Part shown: one piece after another, positions 17,700 to 27,165 of the stretch
Numbering within the stretch: the first letter of the stretch is position 1
Layout of the letters: each line of letters begins with the position of its first letter
Origin: UBA8687 sp964564655
GTDB lineage: Bacteria; Nitrospinota; Nitrospinia; Nitrospinales; VA-1
Assembly (NCBI GenBank): GCA_964564655.1
Contig: CAZMBO010000002.1
Location: 1-64,000, forward strand
Direction of reading: 5' to 3'
DNA: 64,000 nt
Translations under genes and position numbers: made by a program
The notes under the pieces: generated by a model
What the model was told of the DNA's origin: nothing
The model's database searches: none
The model's input: the letters and a program-made list of their open reading frames with translations, nothing else

Positions 17700-19211
17700 A
17701 TGCTATCCCTTATTATTTTCATTCCTCTTTTAACAGCGCTGGCACTGATATTTGTTGGCCGTGATAATACCGGACTGATCAAGATAGCAGGTATAGGTGC
17801 AGCCACTTCAACCCTGCTGGTTTCTCTATGGTTATTGTTTGCTTTTGATGTGAGTAATCCGGGAATGCAGTTTGTGCAGACCTTGCATTGGGTTCCTGCT
17901 CTTCATATTAATTATCTTGTTGGTATTGATGGAATTAGTTTGTGGATGGTGGTCTTGACTGCCCTTTTGGGTGTCATATCCATTTTTATGTCACTGAATC
18001 AGAAGAAAGACCTTAGAAATTTTATAGCTCTGATGTTGGCTTTGGAAGCGGGTACACTGGGTGTTTTTCTGGCTTTGGATACCATTCTCTTTTATGTTTT
18101 TTGGGAATTAATGTTGGTTCCCACTTATTTTATAATTGGCCTCTGGGGTGAGGGGCGTCGCGTTTATGCCACTATGAAGTTTGTGATCTACACGTTAGTA
18201 GGCAGTTTGCTGATGTTAGTAGCTATCCTAACTCTTACCATGGTTCATTATGGAGCAACACATGAAGTGACTTTTGATCTACGCATTCTTGCTCACACTC
18301 ATATTGATCCATTCATGCAAATTTGGATGTTTCTATTCTTTTTTGTGGCGTTTGCGATCAAGATTCCCGTTTTTCCTCTCCATAGTTGGCTACCGCATGC
18401 CTATATGGCATGCCCCATTCCTGCATTGATACTTTTAACTGGGGCTATGTCTAAAACCGGCGCCTATGGTTTTTTACGTTTTTGCTTGCCTCTTTTCCCT
18501 GAAGCGATTGAAAGCATGGCTTTAGTTATTGGATTCATGGCTGCATCAGGTATGGTTTATGGTGCATGGATAGCTCTTGCGCAAAAAGACATTAAAGCTC
18601 TTGTGGCCTATTCCAGTATCAGTCACCTTGGATTCATTGTCCTGGGAATTTTTGCTCAAAATGGAGAAGGTATTGAAGGTAGTGTTTTGCAAATGTTTAA
18701 CCACGGAATTATAGCTTCTGCATTGTTTCTAATTGTTGGGTTTATTGAATTTAGAATGGGTACGCGAAACCTTGGAGAACTGCGTGGACTCAGCAAATCC
18801 ATGCCGGTTCTTTATGGTGTTTTCATGCTTGTCATGCTAGCTGCATTGGGATTACCAGGATTGAACGGTTTTGTAGGTGAGTTCTTGATTCTAATGGGCG
18901 TTTGGACTTCGCATTTATTGGCTGGTCTCGCAAGCATTTTAGTGCTGATGGGTGGGTTATCCATTGTATTTGCTTCCGTATATATGCTCTATATGTTTCA
19001 GGGTTCCATGCAGGAAAAACCCACCGTTGAAAATAATTCTGATATTAGCTCAAGCGAATTCAAACTTCTTCTCCCCGCCTGCATTTTGATCTTATTGATT
19101 GGGTTATACCCAAAACCTATCATCGACCGTGTATCTCCCTCTGTTGAATCTTTGTTGCATCTCGAAAAAACCGTTAATTTGGAAACAGGAAAAGATAACG
19201 ATCATCATTAA
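17700..19211 (+). CDS. nuoM: NADH-quinone oxidoreductase subunit M
   Basis: Second antiporter-like pump, 503 residues and about 14 helices. NYLVGIDGISLWMVVLTA, the glutamate in FWELMLVPTYF, FPLHSWLPHAYMACPIPA and LVAYSSISHLGFIVLG identify NuoM. The C-terminus ends in a short hydrophilic tail. The operon stops here: the next gene is sfsA and not the expected nuoN. Confidence 0.95.
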   Translation: MLSLIIFIPLLTALALIFVGRDNTGLIKIAGIGAATSTLLVSLWLLFAFDVSNPGMQFVQTLHWVPALHINYLVGIDGISLWMVVLTALLGVISIFMSLNQKKDLRNFIALMLALEAGTLGVFLALDTILFYVFWELMLVPTYFIIGLWGEGRRVYATMKFVIYTLVGSLLMLVAILTLTMVHYGATHEVTFDLRILAHTHIDPFMQIWMFLFFFVAFAIKIPVFPLHSWLPHAYMACPIPALILLTGAMSKTGAYGFLRFCLPLFPEAIESMALVIGFMAASGMVYGAWIALAQKDIKALVAYSSISHLGFIVLGIFAQNGEGIEGSVLQMFNHGIIASALFLIVGFIEFRMGTRNLGELRGLSKSMPVLYGVFMLVMLAALGLPGLNGFVGEFLILMGVWTSHLLAGLASILVLMGGLSIVFASVYMLYMFQGSMQEKPTVENNSDISSSEFKLLLPACILILLIGLYPKPIIDRVSPSVESLLHLEKTVNLETGKDNDHH

Positions 19212-19284
19212 GCGGTCGGCTCGTTTGTAAATCACGATCTTCTTTAGCAGTTTTTTGCTCTGTTTGCGTTTAGAAATCCAATCT

Positions 19285-19974
19285 ATGAAATTTGGAGAAA
19301 AAATCGTTGAAGGTGTTTTTCTGGAAAGACCAAATCGATATCTTGCGCGGGTGGAGATTGGTGGTAAGGAAACCCTGGCACATGTGCCCGATCCGGGACG
19401 GTTGCCAGGTTTGTTGCTTGCTAATCGCAAGGTTAGACTGGTTCATCAACCCAGTGAAAAGCGCAAAACAGATTACACACTTGTTTTAGTTCGACATGGA
19501 TCAATTTGGGTTTCGGTATTCCCTGCTTTCGCCAATTCTTTGGTATCGAATGCATTAATGGAAAAATCCCTGTCTTTTTTTAAAGGCTATTCCAGTTTTG
19601 CGAGTGAAGTTAAAGCGGGTAATAGTAGGTTTGACTTTAAACTGGAGTTTCTTAGTAAGTCTGTATATATGGAAGTGAAGTCCGTTAGTTTGGTTAAGGA
19701 CGGTGTTGGTAAGTTTCCCGATGCACCCACAAAAAGAGGCCTAAAGCATGTTAAGGAGCTAATAGATTTTTGTGGAAAAGGCTATCGCACGGCTATTTTA
19801 TTTGTTTCCCAGAGGCAAGATACAATATCAATCACTTGTAACGATGAAATTGATCCTGAGTTCAGTCAATGGCTTCGTAGAGCTGAGAAGGAAGGGGTGG
19901 AACTCTATGGGATGAATTGTGATGTGACCCCTACTACTATTTCTTTAAACCATCAAGTGAAGGTGATTCTTTAA
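19285..19974 (+). CDS. sfsA: SfsA family protein (sugar fermentation stimulation homolog)
   Basis: A 229-residue member of the SfsA family, which has an OB-like N-domain and a nuclease-like C-domain. The family was named from an E. coli maltose-metabolism phenotype and its biochemical role is still uncertain. HVPDPGRLPGLL and the VYMEVKSVSL/FPDAPTKRGLKH segment, with acidic and lysine residues in a nuclease-fold arrangement, are diagnostic. The ATG at 19285 gives the family start; a TTG at 19255 is less likely. It lies 73 bases after nuoM. Confidence 0.88.
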   Translation: MKFGEKIVEGVFLERPNRYLARVEIGGKETLAHVPDPGRLPGLLLANRKVRLVHQPSEKRKTDYTLVLVRHGSIWVSVFPAFANSLVSNALMEKSLSFFKGYSSFASEVKAGNSRFDFKLEFLSKSVYMEVKSVSLVKDGVGKFPDAPTKRGLKHVKELIDFCGKGYRTAILFVSQRQDTISITCNDEIDPEFSQWLRRAEKEGVELYGMNCDVTPTTISLNHQVKVIL

Positions 19975-20121
19975 AATTTAATGCTTATAACGCTTCAAGT
20001 CCAATCTATGATTAAATCTAAAACTGGGGTGACAAACCAGATATCATTGAACTTTACATAATCCTGTTTCACGATAAGGTAGAAAAATTACAGAGCACGA
20101 ATCTTCAATGGTGAAAATATT

Positions 20122-20931
20122 TTGAAAAGAAAACTAGAGAATAATAGAAAAAAAAGGGTTAAAAAACCTCCCACAAAAACCGTTACTTTATGGGATCAGG
20201 CATCGCGTTGGTACGATTCCTTGGTTGGTTCGCAGGGGACTGATTTCCAAAAAGATATTATTATGCCCGGTGTGCTAAAAATGCTGAACGCTAAAAAAGG
20301 CGATAGAATAATGGACTTGGCTTGTGGGCAGGGAGTCTTTTCACGATTTTTATCTCGAAAAGGAATTCGTGTTGAAGGGCTAGATTCTTCAGCGGAGCTA
20401 ATAAACCGCGCTAAAACTTGGTCGAATTCTTCCGTACGTTTTCGTGTTGGCGATGTGGCAAACCCTAAAAACTTCGAAAAAGACCGCTTTGATGGAATGG
20501 CTTGCTTGATGGCCATCCAGAATATTGAAAATATTGAAGCGTTGTTTAAAAATGCGGCCATAGGGTTAAAACCGCAATGTCATTTGGTTTTTGTGATGAC
20601 GCACCCCTGCTTCCGTATCCCAAGGCAGACTCACTGGGGTTGGGACGAAGAAAAAAAGATGGAATATCGAAGGATAGATCATTATAAAACGAAAACAAAT
20701 GTTCCAATTCTCACACCCCCTTTTGCAAATAAAGATTCTTTTACCCTTACCTACCATCGTCCACTTGAAAGTTATTTTGCTGCGCTTTCGAGTGCGGGAT
20801 TTGCAGTAGATGGGTTGGAGGAATGGATATCAAACAAAAAGAGTGAGCCAGGAAAAAGAGCAAAAGCTGAAAACCGTTCGCGTAAAGAAATTCCTCTTTT
20901 TCTTGCTTTGCGAGCTAAATTGATTGGATGA
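20122..20931 (+). CDS. Class I SAM-dependent methyltransferase
   Basis: A 269-residue class I methyltransferase. The SAM-binding glycine motif is MDLACGQGVFSRFL near residue 65, followed by an acidic residue in VEGLDSS and the GDV motif near 112. The first 25 residues are basic, from a TTG start at 20122, the only plausible initiator. The substrate cannot be told; the fold is closest to small-molecule (UbiE-like) methyltransferases. The C-terminal 20 residues are again Lys/Arg rich. It is followed by a small gene that starts 8 bases after its stop. Confidence 0.75.
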   Translation: MKRKLENNRKKRVKKPPTKTVTLWDQASRWYDSLVGSQGTDFQKDIIMPGVLKMLNAKKGDRIMDLACGQGVFSRFLSRKGIRVEGLDSSAELINRAKTWSNSSVRFRVGDVANPKNFEKDRFDGMACLMAIQNIENIEALFKNAAIGLKPQCHLVFVMTHPCFRIPRQTHWGWDEEKKMEYRRIDHYKTKTNVPILTPPFANKDSFTLTYHRPLESYFAALSSAGFAVDGLEEWISNKKSEPGKRAKAENRSRKEIPLFLALRAKLIG

Positions 20932-20938
20932 AAATTCT

Positions 20939-21295
20939 ATGAAGAGTTTTACCTATGAACTTCCGGAGCAAGGTAGGTTTCTTTCTCTGATCAGGGAAAA
21001 CTTATTAAAGATTGGTGAGGAATGGCGAGAGATCGCAGATTATATGCTTCAAGGGCATGTTGAATACAAACCCCTCCGCAGCAACCCCATGCAGTCTGGA
21101 GCGCAATTTATTTATCAGAGGGCCCGCCTGAATTTGACTCTTTATTTTCCCGAAAAAATATTCAATCGTTTTATGGGATGGATGGACTCAGAAAAAGTAG
21201 AAATTTTAAAAGCCGTTGCGCAGGCCTCTTTGTCTAAGAGGTCTGGTTATGATGTTTATGAATTCAAAATCCATGGAATTATTAGTGACTCATGA
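20939..21295 (+). CDS. Conserved-looking hypothetical protein
   Basis: I do not recognise this 118-residue soluble protein. It is predicted alpha/beta, with a helical N-terminal half (LIRENLLKIGEEWREIADYM) and a C-terminal region that looks like strand-helix-strand. It has no signal peptide, membrane helix or metal motif. The ATG at 20939 is preferred over an upstream TTG at 20924 that would overlap the methyltransferase. It is probably cotranscribed with the methyltransferase and ends 9 bases before the convergent tgt. Confidence 0.6.
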   Translation: MKSFTYELPEQGRFLSLIRENLLKIGEEWREIADYMLQGHVEYKPLRSNPMQSGAQFIYQRARLNLTLYFPEKIFNRFMGWMDSEKVEILKAVAQASLSKRSGYDVYEFKIHGIISDS

Positions 21296-21304
21296 AATTT
21301 GGAA

Positions 21305-22402
21305 TTATTCGGCTGTCTCCTCCCAGGTAAAAGAGAAGGGAATGTCATCTTCAATGGCTTGGCGAATGTCTTTCATCCAAGTTTGATAAAAGGTTGAATT
21401 GTGTAATGTCAGTAAATGCATAGCTAGAATTTCTCCTGCCATAATTAAGTGCCTTAGATAAGCCTTTGAATAGTTTTTGCAGGTGTAGCAGCAGCAATTT
21501 AAATCAATAGGTTCAGGATCATTTTGATATTGAGAATTTTTAATATTTATTTTTCCACCGGTTACAAATAAATACCCATTTCTAGCATTGCGGGTAGGCA
21601 TAACGCAGTCGAACATATCTATTCCCATAGAACTACAAGTTAAAAGATTTTCAGGAGTTCCTACACCCATTAGGTATCTGGGTTTCTGTGCGGGGAGGAA
21701 TGAGGTTGTTAGCTCCGTCATTTCGTTCATTAATTTTTTTTCTTCTCCCACACTCAATCCACCAATTGCATAGCCAGAAAAATCCAATGCAGTAATTTGT
21801 TCTGCGCTTTCTTTTCGCAAGCTTGGGTGCATACCTCCCTGTACTATTCCAAATAGAGATTGATTGCCAGGCTGGAAGGTATCTTTGCACCGTTTAGCCC
21901 AACGAGTAGTGAGTTGTAATGATTTCTTAGTTGTCGAAAGATCTGAGGGATAAGGAGTCGGTTCATCAAATGCCATGATAATATCCGCACCTAATGCTTT
22001 TTGAATTTCTATAGCTTTTTCAGGGGAAATAAAATGGCTTGAACCATCAATATGCGATTTAAAATTTACCCCTTCCTCAGTTACCTTTGTTAACTTGTTC
22101 AAGCTGAAAACCTGATAGCCGCCACTGTCTGTAAGGATGGGATGGCGCCAGTTCATAAAACTATGGAGCCCGCCCAGTGATTGAATCAACTCGTGTCCTG
22201 GTCTTAAGTAAAGGTGATAGGTATTTCCTAAGATGATTTGCGCCCCAATGGATTCCAAATTTTCAGGTGTTAAGGCTTTAACGGTTGCCTGGGTACCAAC
22301 GGGCATAAAACAAGGAGTATTAATTTTTCCGCGTGGTGTTGTTAAAACTCCAAGCCGTGCAGAGGAGTGACTATGTTTCTTTAATACTTCGAATTTAATC
22401 AC
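21305..22402 (-). CDS. tgt: tRNA-guanine (queuine) transglycosylase
   Basis: Exchanges guanine-34 for preQ1 in the anticodon of Asn, Asp, His and Tyr tRNAs, a step of queuosine synthesis. It is 365 residues long. The catalytic base aspartate is in TDSGGYQVFSL (D92), the nucleophile lies in FDCVMPTRNARNG near residue 265, and the zinc site is CCCYTCKNYSKAYLRH near 300. It is the third gene of an argD-argF-tgt run on this strand, 24 bases after argF. Confidence 0.95.
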   Translation of the reverse strand: MIKFEVLKKHSHSSARLGVLTTPRGKINTPCFMPVGTQATVKALTPENLESIGAQIILGNTYHLYLRPGHELIQSLGGLHSFMNWRHPILTDSGGYQVFSLNKLTKVTEEGVNFKSHIDGSSHFISPEKAIEIQKALGADIIMAFDEPTPYPSDLSTTKKSLQLTTRWAKRCKDTFQPGNQSLFGIVQGGMHPSLRKESAEQITALDFSGYAIGGLSVGEEKKLMNEMTELTTSFLPAQKPRYLMGVGTPENLLTCSSMGIDMFDCVMPTRNARNGYLFVTGGKINIKNSQYQNDPEPIDLNCCCYTCKNYSKAYLRHLIMAGEILAMHLLTLHNSTFYQTWMKDIRQAIEDDIPFSFTWEETAE

Positions 22403-22426
22403 TTTTTATTCAGAAGTAGAACTGTA

Positions 22427-23338
22427 TTATTGACTTGGTTGGAGTAACAATGTTTCTAGAATTGCTTTTTGCACGTGCAACCTATTCTCTGCCTGATCAA
22501 AAACAATAGAATCCTTTCCATCCAACACTTCGGAAGTGATTTCCATTCCACGGTGAGCCGGTAGACAATGCATCACTAATGAATTTTTTCCTGTAGCGTT
22601 TAGTAGTTTTTGGTTAATTTGATAAGGAACCAAAATTTTCTCTTTTTTCTCCAGGTCGCCAGTATCTCCCATGCTTATCCAGACATCTGTATATATGATA
22701 TCCGCATCTTTTACAGCGTCAAAAGGATCTTCGATGATCTCGACTTTTCCATTTCCGTGGAGTTGGGGTAGCGAGGAAGGTTTGAATTCGGGTGGGCAGG
22801 CGATAACTAATTCCATTCCCATCAATGATGCCCCGGTCATCCATGAATACGCTACATTATTAGCATCTCCGACATAAGCTATTTTTACACTCTCTATCTT
22901 CCCGAGTTTTTCTTTAATAGTAAAGATATCTGCAAGAATTTGGACAGGGTGATTCAAATCAGTGAGGCCATTAATTACAGGAATCGTGGCATGTTTTGCC
23001 AAATCTACCACTTCCTGATGGTTGTGAGTGCGAATCAGAATTCCGTTTAGATAACGGGACAGTACCTGGGCTGAATCTTTAAGTGTTTCTCCACGATTCA
23101 ATTGTAATTGATCTCCAGTCAGAAAAAGAGCCTGACCGCCAAGTTCGTTCATTCCAACCTCAAAGGAAATTCGGGTGCGGGTGGAATGTTTATTGAAAAT
23201 CATACCAAGCGATTTTCCCCTTAATGGAAGATGTTCTATACCTTTTTTCCTTTTCTCTTTTAAGGCTGTTGATTTTTCGAAGAGGGCCAGAATTTCTTCG
23301 CGGCTAAAGTCGTTGGTGGTTAAGAGATCTTTTTTCAT
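22427..23338 (-). CDS. argF: Ornithine carbamoyltransferase
   Basis: Makes citrulline from ornithine and carbamoyl phosphate in arginine synthesis. The 303-residue protein has the carbamoyl-phosphate motif STRTRISFEVGM near residue 52, the HPVQILAD motif, and the ornithine-site HCLPAHRG near 262. The length is normal for the anabolic enzyme. It lies 16 bases after argD. Confidence 0.95.
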   Translation of the reverse strand: MKKDLLTTNDFSREEILALFEKSTALKEKRKKGIEHLPLRGKSLGMIFNKHSTRTRISFEVGMNELGGQALFLTGDQLQLNRGETLKDSAQVLSRYLNGILIRTHNHQEVVDLAKHATIPVINGLTDLNHPVQILADIFTIKEKLGKIESVKIAYVGDANNVAYSWMTGASLMGMELVIACPPEFKPSSLPQLHGNGKVEIIEDPFDAVKDADIIYTDVWISMGDTGDLEKKEKILVPYQINQKLLNATGKNSLVMHCLPAHRGMEITSEVLDGKDSIVFDQAENRLHVQKAILETLLLQPSQ

Positions 23339-23354
23339 AAAAATATTTAAAATA

Positions 23355-24563
23355 TTAGATTTTCTTTTTTGATAATCGAGTAAGGCTTTTAGATAAAACA
23401 GGCATAAGTGTATCTATATCTTTACGGGAAATATTAAGAGGAGGAAGAAAGCGTAAAATATTTTTTTGAATGCAATTGATCAGAAAACCATTTTCCATAC
23501 AATCCAGAACAACTTCATTCCCTGGTTTGCTAAGTTCAATTGCGAGCATCATTCCTTTGCCTCGAACATCTTTAACTATTGAGTGTTGTCGCGCTAAATT
23601 TTGCAGGCATCCTAAGAAGTAGTCTCCTGCTTCCGAAGATTTTTTTAAAAACCCGTTGCTTGTGATGACTTTTAATGATGCTAAAGCTGCTGCGCAAGCA
23701 AGTGGATTGCCTCCAAAAGTAGCGGCATGGGATCCCGGAACAAAAGATTTCATAACCTGATTTGTGCCACCCAGAGCTCCTATAGCTACCCCGCCTCCCA
23801 ATGCTTTGGCGAGGGTCAAAATATCTGGTTTAATTTTAAATAATTCATGTGCAAACAAACTTCCGGTTCGACCAAACCCTGTTTGCACTTCATCAAATAT
23901 TAAGAGAATGCCACTATTTTTGCAAAGCGATTTTAAATCCTTAAGATAAGAGGAGTCAGGTACGTTTACACCGCCTTCTCCTTGGATAGGTTCAACCAAT
24001 ATTGCACATGTTTTTTTGCTGACCAACTTTTTGACAGCTTGAATATTATTAAAGGGTACATATTTAAATCCCCGCAGTAGAGGTTGAAACCCAGCGTGAA
24101 ATTTTTTCTGAGCAGTTGCTGATAAAGCTCCCAATGTTCGTCCATGAAAAGAATTATGCATTGTAATAATTTCAGTACGCTCGGGATGCCCTTGATCGAA
24201 CGAAAACTTCCTAGCTAGTTTTATTGCCGATTCGATAGCTTCCGTGCCACTATTGCAAAAGAAAAATTTGTCAGCAAAGCAGAGGGATGTGAGTTGCTCT
24301 GCCAGTTTAGATTGGGATTCAATATGGTATAAATTTGAAACATGCAGGAGTGTCTCTGCTTGTTTCTTAATTGCAGAGACAACGGTCGGATGGCAATGTC
24401 CTAAGTTGTTTACCGCAAGACCGCTCACAAAATCCAAGTATTGTTTGTTATTTTTATCCCATACTTTTGTGCCTTTTCCCCGTACTAGCGCAATGGGGTA
24501 TCGCCCATAGGTTTGAGCAATATATTTTTTCGTTAAATAGGCAATTTTTTGATTCTTATTCAT
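23355..24563 (-). CDS. argD: Acetylornithine aminotransferase
   Basis: Class III PLP aminotransferase of arginine synthesis (it may also act on succinyl-diaminopimelate). The 402-residue protein has FCNSGTEAIESAIKLAR for cofactor binding, FDEVQTGFGRTG, and the PLP lysine in LTLAKALGGGVAIGA near residue 254. Its pairing with argF supports the ArgD assignment over ornithine aminotransferase. It is the first gene of its operon. Confidence 0.92.
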   Translation of the reverse strand: MNKNQKIAYLTKKYIAQTYGRYPIALVRGKGTKVWDKNNKQYLDFVSGLAVNNLGHCHPTVVSAIKKQAETLLHVSNLYHIESQSKLAEQLTSLCFADKFFFCNSGTEAIESAIKLARKFSFDQGHPERTEIITMHNSFHGRTLGALSATAQKKFHAGFQPLLRGFKYVPFNNIQAVKKLVSKKTCAILVEPIQGEGGVNVPDSSYLKDLKSLCKNSGILLIFDEVQTGFGRTGSLFAHELFKIKPDILTLAKALGGGVAIGALGGTNQVMKSFVPGSHAATFGGNPLACAAALASLKVITSNGFLKKSSEAGDYFLGCLQNLARQHSIVKDVRGKGMMLAIELSKPGNEVVLDCMENGFLINCIQKNILRFLPPLNISRKDIDTLMPVLSKSLTRLSKKKI

Positions 24564-24756
24564 AAAAACTTAAGAGGGCTATTAAGCCAAAAACTCTATC
24601 ATAAAAAATATACGAAAAATATAAAAACCTTTGATAATGTTGCTTTTGTGGCAGAAAACAATCAAGCGCATTTATTGCGGTTTCCTGTTTTATCGAAATT
24701 GTCTTTTGAAAACTACCCGATTTAGATTTAAATGGAGGAGTTGTTGGCGGATTTTT

Positions 24757-26064
24757 TTATCGGAACGAAGCTGTAACGAAATACCAACACATTATGCTTG
24801 CTGCATAACCCAAGGCAATGGCGGGTGCCCACTTTAAATGAGACATGAAATGGTAATTTTTTCTTTCAACCCCCATAACGGCAACTCCTGCTGCTGAGCC
24901 TATAGAAAGCAAGCTGCCTCCTGTTCCTGCGGTCAGGGTAATTAATAGCCATTGGTCTACCCCCATAGTCGGATCCATTTTTAGAACGGCATACATGATA
25001 GGGATATTGTCAACGATAGCGGAAAGTACTCCCACAAGAATATTTGAGTAGGTAGGCCCCAGATTTCCATACATGCTTGCACTAACGAGTGCAAGATAAC
25101 CAATATATTGCAAAGCACCCACGGCTGCAAGAACACCAAAGAAAAATAACAGGGTATCGAATTCGACTCTTTGCACTTCTGAGAAAATGTTTAGTCTAGG
25201 TTGATTTCTTGGCTCTTCAATACCTATTTTTTCCAGATGTTTTTGTTCGCCCCAGCGTTTTAAATAATAACCCTTAAACATCAAGAGGCCGAGACCAAGC
25301 ATCATACCCATGAATGGAGGAAGATGCAGGAACTGATGGAAAGAAACCGCCGTGGCGATCGTAAAAATTCCTAAGCCAATGATGACCTTGGCGCCGGGTT
25401 TCATTTCAATCACTTCTTTGCCACCTTCAGGGTGTTCATCAGGAACAAAAAAATACATGATCGTTGCTGGTATGATCCAGTTTGCAATAGACGGTATTAC
25501 GAGATAAGAAAACTCCATGGTTTGAACTTGCCCAGATGTCCACACCATAAGAGTTGTTATATCTCCAAACGGGCTCCATGCACCACCTGCATTAGCGGCT
25601 ACAATAATGTTTACGAATGCAGGGACTATGAATTTGCCGTTGCCATTACTTACTGCCAGCGCAACCGTAGACATTAATAACGCGCTTGTTAGGTTGTCAG
25701 CAAGCGGTGAAAGCAGGAATGTGATTAATCCTGTAGCCCAAAAAAGTTTTCTAAACCCTAGTCCTTTTTTTAACAGCCATGCGCGTAGGGCTTTGAATAC
25801 GTTTCTCTCATCCAGTGTATTAATATAGGTCATGGCTACCAGTAAGAAGAAAAACAGTTCGCCAATCTCTGCAATTAACTCCTTAACATAGTCGTGAGCA
25901 TGTCCCCCGCCATGTTGTGCTTCATAGATACCGATCAAACCCCACATAAAACAACCGATTAAAATAACCGGCTTGGATTTTCGCATATGAATTTGTTCTT
26001 CAAATACGACTAACGTATATGCCAAGCAGAAACAAATGAGAGAGACATAACCAACCCATGTAAC
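24757..26064 (-). CDS. nhaD: NhaD-type Na+/H+ antiporter, N-terminus lost in gap
   Basis: Ion-transporter-superfamily membrane protein of at least 435 residues with a dozen or so helices. KSKPVILIGCFMWGLIG, NAGGAWSPFGDITTLMVW and GTGGSLLSIGSAAGVAVMG match the NhaD family, which exports Na+ or Li+ in exchange for protons and is common in marine and alkaliphilic bacteria. The reading frame continues 13 codons upstream of the first possible initiator (TTG at 26025) straight into the N-run, so the real start is missing. It stands alone, 193 bases upstream of argD. Confidence 0.85.
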   Translation of the reverse strand, partial: VTWVGYVSLICFCLAYTLVVFEEQIHMRKSKPVILIGCFMWGLIGIYEAQHGGGHAHDYVKELIAEIGELFFFLLVAMTYINTLDERNVFKALRAWLLKKGLGFRKLFWATGLITFLLSPLADNLTSALLMSTVALAVSNGNGKFIVPAFVNIIVAANAGGAWSPFGDITTLMVWTSGQVQTMEFSYLVIPSIANWIIPATIMYFFVPDEHPEGGKEVIEMKPGAKVIIGLGIFTIATAVSFHQFLHLPPFMGMMLGLGLLMFKGYYLKRWGEQKHLEKIGIEEPRNQPRLNIFSEVQRVEFDTLLFFFGVLAAVGALQYIGYLALVSASMYGNLGPTYSNILVGVLSAIVDNIPIMYAVLKMDPTMGVDQWLLITLTAGTGGSLLSIGSAAGVAVMGVERKNYHFMSHLKWAPAIALGYAASIMCWYFVTASFR

Positions 26065-26164
26065 NNNNNNNNNNNNNNNNNNNNNNNNNNNNNNNNNNNN
26101 NNNNNNNNNNNNNNNNNNNNNNNNNNNNNNNNNNNNNNNNNNNNNNNNNNNNNNNNNNNNNNNN
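26065..26164. other. Assembly gap (100 N)
   Basis: Run of 100 unknown bases between the start region of nhaD (minus) and the upstream region of ispA (plus). The two flanks do not share sequence, so real bases are missing, including the start of nhaD and probably its promoter. Confidence 0.98.
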
Positions 26165-26244
26165 AACTATTAAAGTTGACTGTTTGTGTATATATGTTAG
26201 TATTTCGTTAGGTAAGCGCTACTATCAGAAACCTTAATAATTGT

Positions 26245-27153
26245 TTGATTTTATTGAGTAGTTTTTCTGCATCCCAGTACCTTTCAGAAGGTAAGAAGCT
26301 AATCGATGAAGGGATAATAAGTCTTTTACCTCAAGGGAAAGCCTACCCTGAGAGCATCCATGAAGCGATGCGTTACAGTCTATTAGCTGGGGGAAAAAGG
26401 TTGCGTCCCATACTCGTTATGGCGGCGTCAGAAGCGGTAGGGGGAGATCGACATTCAGTTCTGCCATTCGCGGTAGCTGCTGAGATGATACATACCTACA
26501 CCCTGATTCATGATGATCTTCCTGCTTTAGATAATGATGACCTGCGAAGGGGAAAACCTACAAACCATAAGGTTTTTGGTGAAGCGATTGCTATATTAGC
26601 AGGCGATGCGTTGTTGACACAGGCTTTCATCATAATGACCCGTGCGGTAGGGATGGAAAATATTCCACCCGATTATATTCTGAAAGCAACTCATGAGATG
26701 GCATGTGCGTTAGGTTCAACAGGAATGATTGGTGGGCAAGTAGTTGACCTCGAATCTGAAGGAAAACCAATCACTAAAGAAACTCTGGAATATATTCACG
26801 TTTATAAAACAGGGTTTTTGATTAAAGCTTGTATCAGGTGTGGTGGAATTCTAAGCCAGGCTAACGCGAGGCAATTAAACTCTCTGTCGAGGTTTGGGGC
26901 TCATATCGGACTTGCCTTCCAAATTATCGATGATATTCTTGATATAACAGGAGATCAGGAAAAACTGGGTAAGGATGTTGGTAGCGATTTGACGAAAGAT
27001 AAGGCCACCTACCCAGCTTTGTACGGTTTGGAAGAATCAAAACGAAAAGCTGAAGAATTGGTAGGAGAAGCTGTAGATTGTTTAAAAGAATTTGATGGCC
27101 GAGCCGATCCCCTTAGAGAGATCGCACGGTTTTTTGTCCAACGAACTTTTTGA
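26245..27153 (+). CDS. ispA: Polyprenyl (farnesyl/geranylgeranyl) diphosphate synthase
   Basis: Condenses isopentenyl diphosphate with allylic diphosphates to give farnesyl or geranylgeranyl diphosphate. The 302-residue protein has the first aspartate-rich motif in HDDLPALDNDDLRRGKP and the second in FQIIDDILDITGD. It starts with TTG at 26245. It lies 12 bases before dxs, so first and later steps of isoprenoid synthesis share an operon. The exact chain length cannot be read from the sequence. Confidence 0.9.
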   Translation: MILLSSFSASQYLSEGKKLIDEGIISLLPQGKAYPESIHEAMRYSLLAGGKRLRPILVMAASEAVGGDRHSVLPFAVAAEMIHTYTLIHDDLPALDNDDLRRGKPTNHKVFGEAIAILAGDALLTQAFIIMTRAVGMENIPPDYILKATHEMACALGSTGMIGGQVVDLESEGKPITKETLEYIHVYKTGFLIKACIRCGGILSQANARQLNSLSRFGAHIGLAFQIIDDILDITGDQEKLGKDVGSDLTKDKATYPALYGLEESKRKAEELVGEAVDCLKEFDGRADPLREIARFFVQRTF

Positions 27154-27165
27154 CCGGGACCACCC

